A stretch of 64,000 nucleotides of DNA from Methylosinus trichosporium OB3b (GTDB lineage Bacteria > Pseudomonadota > Alphaproteobacteria > Rhizobiales > Beijerinckiaceae): positions 145,103 to 209,102 of the forward strand of contig NZ_CP023739.1 in NCBI RefSeq assembly GCF_002752655.1, written 5' to 3'. The first letter of the stretch is position 1. Every line of letters starts with the position of its first letter. The notes beneath the pieces are model-generated. The model was not told where the DNA came from. It saw only the letters and a list, made by a program, of their open reading frames with translations, and made no database searches. Shown here piece after piece: positions 17,429 through 25,629 of this stretch. The position numbers and the translations under genes are program-made.

Positions 17429-18046
17429 ATGAAGCTCTATTTCGCGCCCGACACCTGTTCGCTCTCGCCGCACATCGTGCTTCAGGAGCTCGGACTGCCC
17501 TACGAGCTCGTACGCGTGAACAATCGGGCGAAGCGCACATCAACGGGGGAGGATTTCCTCGCCATCAATTTGAAGGGCTATGTCGCGGCGCTCGAACTCG
17601 ATACCGGCGGCGTTCTGACCGAAGGGCCGGCCATCGTGCAGTATCTGGCCGACCTGAAGCCGGAAGCGGGATTGGCTCCGGCTGCTGGTACGCTGGCGCG
17701 GGTTCGGCTCCAGGAATGGCTCAACTTCATCACCAGCGAGGTCCATGCCGGATCGAGCCCGCTGTTCAATCGAGCCTTGCCGGAGGAGGCGCTGGCGATC
17801 TTCCGGGATCGGCTATTCCGGCGCCTCGACTTCATCGAGGTGAACCTCGCATCTCGGGATTATCTGATGGGCGACGGCTTCACGGTCGCCGACGCATATC
17901 TCTTCACCGTGCTCGGCTGGATGGAGGCCTTTTCGATCGACCTCGGCCGTTGGCCGGCGACCGCGCGCTACATGCTGCGGATCGTCGCGCGGGCGTCCGT
18001 CCAAGCTGCTTTGGCGCGGGAGGCGGAGATTCCTGCCGTGGAATGA
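17429..18046 (+). CDS. glutathione S-transferase
   Basis: ATG 17429 is chosen over upstream in-frame codons because MKLYFAPDTCSLSPHIVL is the standard GST start. The product has 205 residues, the normal length. Residues 1-80 form the thioredoxin-like domain (Y4 and S11/C10 near the glutathione thiol; LTEGPAIVQYLAD is the glutathione-binding loop). Residues 90-200 are the helical domain with DGFTVADAYLFTVL, the N-capping box. It conjugates glutathione to electrophiles in the cytoplasm. Probably regulated by the divergent LysR protein. Confidence 0.92.
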   Translation: MKLYFAPDTCSLSPHIVLQELGLPYELVRVNNRAKRTSTGEDFLAINLKGYVAALELDTGGVLTEGPAIVQYLADLKPEAGLAPAAGTLARVRLQEWLNFITSEVHAGSSPLFNRALPEEALAIFRDRLFRRLDFIEVNLASRDYLMGDGFTVADAYLFTVLGWMEAFSIDLGRWPATARYMLRIVARASVQAALAREAEIPAVE

Positions 18047-18114
18047 CATGCAAGTTCGACTTCGACCCGTTGATCGGTGAGCGGTCGGTAGTCGCAGCGC
18101 GCGGCAGAGAAGAT

Positions 18115-18339
18115 TCAGGGCGCGTCGTCTCGTCGGAACTTTCCCGGCGCACAGCCGACGATCCGCCGGAAGGTCGTGCTGAAGGCCGCTTCGGATTCAT
18201 AGCCGATGGAAAAGCCGATCGCCCCGACACTGTCGTTCGTCCGCTTGAGCCGTTCAGCCGCGAGCACCATGCGCCAGCGGATGAGATAGTCCAGGGGCGG
18301 TTGTCCAACCCTTCTCGGAAGCACGCTGTCAATCGGCAT
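18115..18339 (-). pseudogene. AraC-family regulator, C-terminal DNA-binding fragment
   Basis: About 70 residues remain: PPLDYLIRWRMVLAAERL and AIGFSIGYESEAAFSTTFRR are the two helix-turn-helix motifs of an AraC/XylS domain, ending GCAPGKFRRD. The N-terminal cupin or effector domain is missing. It lies convergent to the GST gene, which it may once have regulated. Confidence 0.8.
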
Positions 18340-18409
18340 CGAAAATTCTTATGACCTTTTTCAAGCGCAATTTGCGTGCGCGATTGCCCCCGTCTCCTAT
18401 GAGGCGAGG

Positions 18410-18583
18410 ATGAACATGTTCTGCGAGGCAGAGGTCAGGATGTCAATCGGCGTGCTGATCAAGGCCCAGGGGCAGCCGGTGGGCGCCATTGGGGTCAGCG
18501 GCGCGCCGCTCAGCGCCGAGGATGAGGTCTGCGCGAAGTTGGGCATTGCCAAGGTACAAGGTAAACTTGATGCGCCCCGGTAA
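18410..18583 (+). pseudogene. GlcG/HbpS-family heme-binding protein, C-terminal fragment
   Basis: The frame from ATG 18410 to TAA 18581-18583 contains GQPVGAIGVSGAPLSAEDEV and CAKLGIAKVQGKL, the conserved end of the GlcG/HbpS (DUF336) family. The first 80-100 residues of a normal protein are missing. Confidence 0.65.
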
Positions 18584-18609
18584 CGCCAGGGCCGGAAAGC
18601 AAATATCTG

Positions 18610-18675
18610 CGCGTATTCCGTCACTGTTCTTCGCCACAAACTGCGAAGAAGCTCTCCCCATTTACGAGCGCTGCG
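18610..18675 (+). pseudogene. VOC/PhnB-like fragment
   Basis: A short stretch reads SLFFATNCEEALPIYERCG, which resembles the start of PhnB-type vicinal-oxygen-chelate proteins (YLFF..NCEEA..FY). It is only about 20 residues long and then loses similarity, so it is a scrap at best. Confidence 0.4.
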
Positions 18676-18714
18676 GCCCACGATCCCGCTGGCGCGCCAG
18701 AAAGGGAGCCCCAA

Positions 18715-19203
18715 ATGCCACAATCCCAGCTCTCGCACGCCGCACAAATGGCAGTGCCGAAGATCGAAGCCGACATCAAAAGGCGCCTGTTTCTCGGCGC
18801 TATGGCCGGCGCCGCCTTCGCGTTTTCCGACGTCCCGCTGCTGGCCCAATTAAACACGGCGGGCAATACCGCCGTTTCGCCGGACGGCATCATCCGCACG
18901 ACGCTTCAGAATTATATCAATGCCGCGGGGGAAGAGTTCCGAATGGTTCTGACGACCTTTCCGGCGGGCGTAGGTCTCCCGACGCACCATCACCCTTCGG
19001 TTGCACACAACTACGTCCTGGAAGGCGTGGCTGAGTCTCAATACGCGGGCGAGGAGCTTCAGCGCTTTATCGCCGGCGAAAGTTATCAGGACAGAGCCGA
19101 AGCCCAACATACAATCTTCCGCAACCCGGATAGCGCCTCGCCGCTCAAATACCTTATCGTCTACACGGTCACGAAGGGGCAGCCCTACCTGATCATCCCG
19201 TAA
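18715..19203 (+). CDS. cupin-domain protein with twin-arginine-like signal
   Basis: The product has 162 residues; ATG 18715 follows AAAGGGAG. Residues 22-45 (KRRLFLGAMAGAAFAFS) resemble a Tat signal, suggesting export. The rest is a single cupin barrel: GLPTHHHPSVAHNYVLEG supplies the metal-binding histidines and the following E/H positions (AEAQHTIFRN) close the site. Small periplasmic cupins of this kind are often near quinone- or stress-related enzymes; the substrate is unknown. Its upstream neighbours are gene stumps, so its operon context is lost. Confidence 0.75.
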   Translation: MPQSQLSHAAQMAVPKIEADIKRRLFLGAMAGAAFAFSDVPLLAQLNTAGNTAVSPDGIIRTTLQNYINAAGEEFRMVLTTFPAGVGLPTHHHPSVAHNYVLEGVAESQYAGEELQRFIAGESYQDRAEAQHTIFRNPDSASPLKYLIVYTVTKGQPYLIIP

Positions 19204-19702
19204 ACTGGAATTTGACGCCCAGTGCCGAGAATGCGCGCCTGCTGCACACAATGCTCCGCGTCAACGCCGTTAATGTCCTCAAGGCCATCGAAAGCGGACA
19301 TGCCCTCGCACACACCGAACGTCCGCTCGTGTGAAGGTTTTCGGATGCCGGCCCTTCGCGGACACGCGCCGTTGCGCAGCCGTGGGGCCGGCGTTCGAAA
19401 ACCTCCAAGGAAGGAAACCGCGAGTCGGAAGGGCGCCGTCGCCGCCGCGGGCTATGGGGATTTATGCGTCGGCGGAGAGCATCGACGAGGCGTCGGAATG
19501 ACTGACGCCATCGTCACGGCCGATCTCGAGTGATGGAGCAGCGCGAAGGGACTGTCTTCGTCGGCGATGGCATCGGAGTTTTCGCGGCGACGACGGCGAT
19601 GGACGGCGCCCGGCGCAGATTTGTGCGAGCGGCGTCGCAGCCGCAGAGCGATCTGCGGCGACAAGGAGCGCGGTTGCGAGGCCGGGAGTGACATGATCGC
19701 GA

Positions 19703-20599
19703 TCATGAGCTGTCGATCCTGATCTTCGAGAACGAAAAGCCGCGCGAAGCGCGTCCGCCTTCGAAGGTCTCGACGACGATCATGCGGCCGCCGCAGCATG
19801 GACATGGATCTGCGAGGATTCTCGGCTCGGGCCCGGCGGCCTCCTCGCGGCGCTCGTCGTCACGCTCACGCGGCGCCGCGGCGTCGAGCAGCTCGCGCGC
19901 GCGGGCGATGTTTTGGACGCGAACGCCGCTGGCGAACAGGCCGTAATGGCGAATGCGATGGAAGCCCGTCGGCAGGACATGGATGAGGAAGCGGCGGATG
20001 AACTCGCCGTTCGAGAGTCGCATGACCTTTTGCCGAGCGCGGCCCTCGGCGCGGTAATCCTTGTATTTGAAGGTGACGCCGTCGTCGCTGCAGGCCAGCA
20101 GGCGGCTGTTGGAGATGGCGACGCGGTGGGTGTAGCGCGACAGATAGGCCAGCACGGCCTCGGGGCCGCCGAAAGGACGCTTGCTGTAGACCACCCATTC
20201 GATGGCGCGTGACGGCGCCAGATATTGCGCGAAGGCGGCGCGGTCGGCGAGCGCGGCCGAGGCGCCGAAAAATTGTAGACGCCCGGCGGCGTGGGCTGCG
20301 ACGAGCTTTTCGAGAAACAGCCGGCGGAACAGCCGCGACAGCACGCGCACCGGCAGGAAGAAGCCCGGCCGGCACGCGACCCAGCTCCTACCGTCCAAAG
20401 AAACGCCGCCGCCCGGAACGATCATGTGAACATGCGGATGGTGGGTGAGCGCGGACCCCCATGTATGCAGCACGGAGGTCACGCCGATCCGCGCGCCCAG
20501 ATGTTTGGGGTCGGCGGCGATGGCGATCGCCGTCTCGGCGGAGGCCTTGAACAGCAGGTCGTAAATCACGGCCTTGTTCTGATAGGCGATGTCGCCGAT
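19703..20599 (-). pseudogene. IS91-family transposase, C-terminal part (interrupted by IS66)
   Basis: This part encodes IAYQNKAVIYDLLFKAS, LGARIGVTSVLHTWG and HHPHVHMIVPGGG (the histidine motif of the HUH/Y2 nickase), then YLSRYTHRVAISNSRL with the catalytic tyrosine region, ending at 19703. Removing 20592-22151 (the IS66 element plus one copy of its 8-bp duplication) joins it in frame to 22152-22474. The result is a 403-residue transposase, the usual size. Broken only by the insertion. Confidence 0.85.
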
Positions 20600-22151
20600 G
20601 TAACTGCTCAGCCCCGGCATTCGGCGACGTTTCCGGTTTGTGATTGACACGGGAATCGCGACTTGATTCAAGCTGCGAATGGATCGCTCCGCGCTTGATT
20701 CGCTCGACAAGGAAGCTCTGATCCACCTGATCTTGATGCAGGCGGAGGTGATCGAGCGTCTGACGAAGCGCGTGGCCGAGCTGGAAGCCAAGCTCGGTCT
20801 GCCGAAGAAAACCCCGGACAATTCCAGCACGCCGCCGAGCAAGGGCCAGAAGCCCTCGGCGCCGGCCACCGACAAGACCGGCAAGACGCGAAAATCGCAT
20901 CAAGGCACGCATCGTCCGCTGCACCCGAACCCGACGAAGACGCGCGACATGCCCGCCTGCGCCTGCCAGCATTGCGGCGCCGACGTATCGGGCGCGGCGC
21001 AGCGCGTCTGCGAGGCCTATGATCATATCGAGATTCCGCCGATCGAGCCCGACGTGACCCGCATCAATCTGCACGGCGGGACCTGTCCGAGCTGCGCGAA
21101 AAAATTCAAGGCCGCACCGCCCGCCGACATGCCCAAGGGGTCGCCCTTCGGCGACATCTGCGCGCGCTCGTCCTCTATCTGCGCTTTGCGCAGAACATCG
21201 CGCTGGAGCGGCTGTCGACGCTGCTCTCCACGCTGTTCGGGCTCGACGTCAGCGAGGGCGCGATCGTCGAGTTGCTGCGCGCCTCTCGCACGGCTTTCGC
21301 CGCGCAGCGCGAGGCGATCCGCGCGCGGCTGCTCGCGGGAACCGTGCCGCAATCGGACGAGACCGGCCTGCGCGTCGGCAAGGCCAATTGGTATCTGTGG
21401 GTGTTCCACCACGAGGAGAGCGCCGTCTTCGTCGCAAAGCCCACGCGCGCGCAGACTGTCGTCTCCGATTTTCTCGGCGATGTGAGGCCGGACTATTGGG
21501 TTTCGGATCGCTACGCCGGCCAGATGGGATGGGCGATGAAGGATCATCAGGTCTGCCTCGCGCATCTCATTCGCGACGTGCAATATGCGATCGATTGTGG
21601 CGACGACGTGCTCGGCCCCGATCTGCGCCGCCTGCTCGAGCAGGCTTGCGGGATCGGCGCGCGCCGCGCCGATCTGTCGGACGCGACGCTGAAAAGCTAC
21701 AAATATCGGCTGGAGGCGCGGCTCGATCGCCTGATGGCGCGCGCGCCGAAGCAGCCTGCCGGCGTCAAGCTCGCGGCGATGATCAAGCGGACGCGGCGGT
21801 TCCTGTTCGTGTTCCTGACCAACCGCGATTTGCCGGCGACCAACAACGGCTCCGAGCGGGCGATCCGGCCCTGCGTCATCTTCCGCAAGGTCACCTATTG
21901 CTTTCGCAGCGGCTGGGGCGCCGAGCTCTACGCCGACATCCGCTCGGTGATCGAGACCGGACGCCGCCGCGCCATCGACGCCCTCGAGGCGATCCGCCTC
22001 ACCCTCGCCGGAATGCCGCTCGCGTCGCCCGTCCCATCATGAGGGGGGCGCCGCGAGCCGAAATCTGTCCCGCCCGCCAAAAAATTAACAGCTCCATCCC
22101 CGCACAGAATCCGCCTCACGGTGCAACCGCGGAGCGAGCCTGAGCAATTAC
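20600..22151 (+). mobile_element. IS66-family element (tnpC-only type) inside the IS91 transposase
   Basis: The element is 1552 bp. It starts GTAACTGCTCAG at 20600 and ends with the inverse of GTAATTGCTCAG at 22151. TCGCCGAT flanks it on both sides (20592-20599 and 22152-22159), the 8-bp duplication expected for IS66. Unlike classic IS66 elements it has no tnpA or tnpB, only the large transposase, as in the ISBst12-like group. Confidence 0.88.
20679..22042 (+). pseudogene. IS66-family transposase (TnpC), one frameshift
   Basis: Starting at ATG 20679: a coiled region (EALIHLILMQAEVIERLTKR), the linker (TPPSKGQKPSAP), then a zinc-finger-like part (PACACQHCGADV...CPSCAKKF). At about 21154 the frame breaks; the continuation (LRALVLYLRFAQNIALERLS) is in the +1 frame and runs to 22042 with DETGLRVGKANWYLWVF, DRYAGQMG, HLIRD and NNGSERAIRP, the DDE motifs. 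One missing base explains the break (1364 bp instead of 1365). It is either inactive or a sequencing indel. Confidence 0.85.
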
Positions 22152-22474
22152 TCGCCGATCGCCGCCGGCAGAGTAAAGACCATATGGTAGTAGGGGACGG
22201 GCAGCAGCTCGGCCTCGCGCTCGGCCAGCCATCTCTTCGCCGCCGCGCCCTGGCACATCGGGCAGTGCCGATTGCGACAACTATTGTACGCGATGACTTC
22301 GTGGGCGCAGTCCTCGCAGCGCGCGACATGCCCGCCGAGAGCCGCCGTGCGGCAGCTCTCGATCGCCGACATCACCTTCGATTGGCCGAGGCTCAAATGA
22401 CCGGCGTTGGCTCTGCGCCACGCCGCGCCATGGTCGCGGAAAATATCCGCGACCTCCAACCCGGATCGCGCCAT
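22152..22474 (-). pseudogene. IS91-family transposase, N-terminal part
   Basis: From ATG 22474 (MARSGLEVADIFRDHG) to the IS66 insertion point. It carries the zinc-binding module of IS91 transposases (GGHVARCEDCAHE and SCRNRHCPMCQG) and ends at LPAAIG. The upstream integrase gene stops only 12 bp before it, so both form one operon. Confidence 0.85.
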
Positions 22475-22485
22475 AACCCCGGCGT

Positions 22486-23364
22486 CTATGCGGGCGGCTC
22501 GGTGTTTCTTGTCCTCAGCGGGGTCAGGCGATCCAGCGGGCTCATGACGTCGCGGATGGTGTTGGCGACGACGCGCGTATAGAGCGCGGTGGTGTCGAGC
22601 TTGGCGTGGCCGAGCAGAACCTGGATCACCCTGATATCGATATTCTGCTCGAGCAGGTGGGTTGCAAAGCTGTGCCGCAGCGTATGGGGGGTGACGCGCT
22701 TGGCGATCTCGGCCGTTTGGGCCGCCGCGTGACAGGCCCGATCGAGCTGGCGCGTCGTTATCGGATTGATCGGATCCTGCCCAGGGAACAGCCAGACCGG
22801 CGGGCGCGCGATGCGCCACCAGTCGCGCAAGAGCTCCAGCAGCCGCGGCGAGAGCATCGCGTGGCGATCCTTGCCGCCCTTGCCTCGCTCGACGCGGAGC
22901 AACATGCGCGTGCTGTCGATGTCCGAGACTTTCAGCGAGACCACCTCGGAGACGCGCAGGCCGGCGCCATAGGCGACGCCGAGCGCGGCCTTGTATTTGA
23001 CGCCGGGCGCCGCCTCCAGCAGTCGCGCGACCTCATCGGGGCTGAGGACGACCGGCAGCTTGCGCGGCTCGTGAACGAAGGTCAGGTGGCGGGTGGCGTC
23101 GGCCCGATCGAGCGTCACGCCGAAAAAGAACCGCAACGCGGTGACTGTCGTGTTGATCGTCGGCGGGCGGACGTGGGTCTCGGTCAAGTGCAATTGGAAA
23201 AGACGCAGGTCTTCGGCCGTGGCGGTATCCGGCGATCGGCCCAGGAAGCCCGCCAAGGTCTTGACTGCACGGATGTAATTGCGCTGGGTCTCCGAGGCCA
23301 TATGCCGGATGGCCATGTCTTCGATCATGCGCTGGCGAAGCGGGGTGATGCGCTCCTTTGTCAT
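22486..23364 (-). CDS. tyrosine recombinase of an IS91-family element
   Basis: 292 residues. Residues 1-100 form the SAM-like arm domain (MASETQRNYIRAVKTLAGFLG), residues 110-285 the catalytic domain with the first arginine in YGAGLRVSEVVSLK, the HxLRH box in PHTLRHSFATHLLEQ, and LLGHAKLDTTALYTRV with the nucleophile tyrosine. All catalytic residues are present. A tyrosine recombinase directly upstream of an IS91 transposase is a frequent arrangement in proteobacteria; the recombinase probably resolves or helps transposition. Confidence 0.9.
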   Translation of the reverse strand: MTKERITPLRQRMIEDMAIRHMASETQRNYIRAVKTLAGFLGRSPDTATAEDLRLFQLHLTETHVRPPTINTTVTALRFFFGVTLDRADATRHLTFVHEPRKLPVVLSPDEVARLLEAAPGVKYKAALGVAYGAGLRVSEVVSLKVSDIDSTRMLLRVERGKGGKDRHAMLSPRLLELLRDWWRIARPPVWLFPGQDPINPITTRQLDRACHAAAQTAEIAKRVTPHTLRHSFATHLLEQNIDIRVIQVLLGHAKLDTTALYTRVVANTIRDVMSPLDRLTPLRTRNTEPPA

Positions 23365-23374
23365 GCGCTGCTCC

Positions 23375-23413
23375 TGTCTGAAGCGAGGTTGCTAACCCCG
23401 CGATCTTCAGACA
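23375..23413. repeat. 9-bp perfect inverted repeat upstream of the integrase
   Basis: TGTCTGAAG (23375-23383) and CTTCAGACA (23405-23413) form a perfect inverted repeat with a 21-bp spacer, 11 bp in front of the recombinase start. It may be an operator, a recombinase-binding core site, or part of the IS91 end. Confidence 0.7.
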
Positions 23414-23535
23414 GTTCGCCGACCACCCGTTACCCGCAGCCCGCCCGAAACGCCGGCCGCAAACTACCGCGAGAGCCGTTTAGTTCCCTGGCGCAATACC
23501 GAACCAGAAACGCCCGCAGAGTCCGAAGACCATCT

Positions 23536-23868
23536 GGTTCCGTCGCAAATTTTGACTATGGACGCGACGAGCGTATGAGAGTGTTTCAGCTCACGCGGGG
23601 AGGGCGTAGAATTGCTGTGCTGGACGCAATTTGCCCCTGGTCCGCAACTGGTCCTTTCGGATCATATGCATGAGCTCGATCCCCGAGAGTGTCGCAACAG
23701 CGGATCGAAATGATTTGAAACCCAACATCGGCCGCGTCACTCGCTTTACCGCCCGATGGTCCTGCTCAACGATATTATTGAGATATTTGATGCGGTGGAT
23801 TTCGATGTCCGCTTCATGCTCCGCATTGTAGCGTTCGATCGCTGCCGTGTTGGCGCCGCTCTTATCAC
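23536..23868 (-). mobile_element. IS6-family remnant with one intact end
   Basis: It begins with the terminal repeat GGTTCCGTCGCAAATTTTG at 23536, the same as the right end of copy B, and runs on the minus strand through the last ~90 codons of the transposase (23591 onward). It is lost at about 23868, just upstream of the KSGAN motif. The other end and the rest of the gene are missing. Confidence 0.85.
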
Positions 23869-23871
23869 AGT

Positions 23872-23995
23872 CAAGCATGGCACAGGCAACATTTTGCTGA
23901 CGACCGGGGCCGACGCCACATTGTCTTCATCGCTAGACTGCATCAAGCTGCGGAAAAGTGGAAGCAGCTACGTCGAAGAGTCTCGCGCTATATGA
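23872..23995 (+). pseudogene. short C-terminal fragment, tail-fibre-like
   Basis: The frame reads VKHGTGNILLTTGADATLSS and ends VEESRAI. Glycine/threonine-rich beta strands with a final E-x-SR end are common in phage tail and surface-fibre proteins. Together with 25173-25535 it may be debris of one such gene. Weak. Confidence 0.3.
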
Positions 23996-24008
23996 ACCAA
24001 TCGTGCAT

Positions 24009-25127
24009 TCACGGTACGGCCGCGGGCGACTTATCGCGAAGTCTGCCCGCCAACGCCTGATATGCCGGGTTATTCGGATCGAGCGACAACGCTCGTGCCA
24101 AGTGGGCGCCGGCGGCTCCTTTTAGTCCGAGCACAGCCAGCGTCTCGGCGAGACGGAAATGGGTTGCAGGTGCGGCCTCGTGAATGGCGAGCGCGTCTCT
24201 GAACCGGGCCACCGCTTCGTCGCGCCTCCCTCGCGCCGCCAAACAGAGTCCTAACTGGTGAAGCGATTGGGCGCTATTGCTGTCTAGTTTGAGAGCGTGC
24301 TGCAGCAAAACGATAGCAGCATCAATGTTCGTCGATGGCATGTAGAGCGCAGCGAAAAAAAAATCGGGGGCGAAATCGCTCCATTCGCAGCGTGATAGGA
24401 GCAGTTTCGAAGCGTCGTCTATTCTACCATCGTGTAAGGCGCGCTTCGCTTCCGTGTAGTCATGCATGTTGCACGGAAGTTCTGACAGTCGATGAACGCC
24501 GATATCGCCGTCGCCAGCATACAGTCGGCGCCAATCTAGGCGCTCGGAGACCTTATGATCGCCCGAGAGAAACTTCACACTTACGCCCGCATAATCGAGA
24601 AGCCGTTCGTCGAAGCCGCCGAGATCGATCAGATCGTAAGCGGCGACATAAATTTCGACACCGGACGCCGAGGCTATTGTGTCGTGGAGATTGGTGTAGC
24701 GGGGATCGTAAACGCGAGTTCTGTTCAGCAAAAAGCTTCGCTGCCACGGCTCGCCAATCTTGATTTCCGGCGCTACGGCAATCACACGCTGCGCCCCGAG
24801 CCGACATCCGAACAACATTGACGCATAGGCGCCCATAGACGATCCGGCGCATGTGATCCGCCGAGGGCCGAGCGATGAGATGGTCTCAGCGAGGCGGTCC
24901 GCGGTCTGATCGATATCGCGCTGATACCAGTCATTGTCCATTGTGTTCAAATAAAGCCTATCGACGCGCGCTCCCGACAGCAAAGTAGACTGCGCGAACT
25001 TTCCACGCGGAAAGCCGATGTGGCTGAAAACCATATAGAGTTCTTCGGATGCGTCTGAGCGAACCACGTTCATCAGGTCGGAATCGTCAAGCGCCATCGC
25101 AAACCCCGGTTTAGGTCCTCCGCCCAT
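24009..25127 (-). CDS. alpha/beta-hydrolase-like protein with TPR repeats
   Basis: The protein has 372 residues. The first two thirds look like an alpha/beta hydrolase: GSSMGAYASMLFGCRL is a G-x-S-x-G nucleophile elbow (serine at about 95), HIGFPRGKFAQS may belong to the oxyanion region, and FLSGDHKVSERLDW holds a candidate acid/histidine pair. From about residue 230 there are tetratricopeptide repeats (NSAQSLHQLGLCLAARGRRDE and following ones). Similar proteins in glycan clusters may deacylate or sense polymer; no substrate can be named. The start could also be the in-frame ATG at 25097. GC is a little lower than in neighbouring genes. Confidence 0.65.
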   Translation of the reverse strand: MGGGPKPGFAMALDDSDLMNVVRSDASEELYMVFSHIGFPRGKFAQSTLLSGARVDRLYLNTMDNDWYQRDIDQTADRLAETISSLGPRRITCAGSSMGAYASMLFGCRLGAQRVIAVAPEIKIGEPWQRSFLLNRTRVYDPRYTNLHDTIASASGVEIYVAAYDLIDLGGFDERLLDYAGVSVKFLSGDHKVSERLDWRRLYAGDGDIGVHRLSELPCNMHDYTEAKRALHDGRIDDASKLLLSRCEWSDFAPDFFFAALYMPSTNIDAAIVLLQHALKLDSNSAQSLHQLGLCLAARGRRDEAVARFRDALAIHEAAPATHFRLAETLAVLGLKGAAGAHLARALSLDPNNPAYQALAGRLRDKSPAAVP

Positions 25128-25172
25128 GCGTAAGCTGGGCTCCCTGTCGCGTCAACCCGCGCACCAGACCTC

Positions 25173-25535
25173 ATGTCCATCATCGGCATAGTCGCGGGCT
25201 CGTCGTCGCGAACGCGATCTAACTTCGTCAAATTAGGAAGAAAATCGTGGTCCGAGGCGAAAACGCCGCTCGCATTGGTCCCGCCCGTCTCCACGCTCGA
25301 CACGGTGGTGGGCGTGCGCGACGACGGCACGGGCGCCCAAATCGTGCAATTGACCACGTCCAATCTCGCCGCTCTGCTGCAGATCGACGCGGGCGGCCTG
25401 GTGCGCCCATTGTGGACAGAGCTCGCGACGATCGTCGGCAGCTATGATGGCCAGCCGGCGCGCGTGCTCGGCGATGCTGGACATCATAATGATCCGGTGA
25501 CCGCCGGCCACCCGCACAATGTAATCAGCCGTTGA
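25173..25535 (+). pseudogene. fragment resembling a phage or surface-fibre protein
   Basis: The 120-residue frame contains LDTVVGVRDDGTGAQIVQLT and GSYDGQPARVLGDAGHHNDP, styles seen in phage structural proteins that begin with a sensor-like TSNLA...LL repeat. No complete domain is visible and its relation to the fragment at 23872 is unproven. Confidence 0.3.
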
Positions 25536-25629
25536 CGCACGAGCTCGACGCTGACAGAATCGCACTTCACGGCTTCTGGATGCCAGTGTCAGGAGTTCGG
25601 TTTCTCTGCGATGAGCAGATGACAATCGT

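Larger units (their letters stand above)
19700..23414 (-). mobile_element. IS91-family element with integrase, interrupted by IS66
   Basis: The element reads right to left: inverted repeat (23375-23413), tyrosine recombinase, transposase part 1, IS66 insertion, transposase part 2. The exact IS91 ends are not defined by repeats, since IS91 elements lack terminal inverted repeats, so the limits given are approximate. Confidence 0.65.

Noticed and set aside
16336..18354. A 672-codon plus-strand frame
   Set aside because: It runs across the antisense of the LysR gene and out of frame through the GST gene; no domain can be seen.
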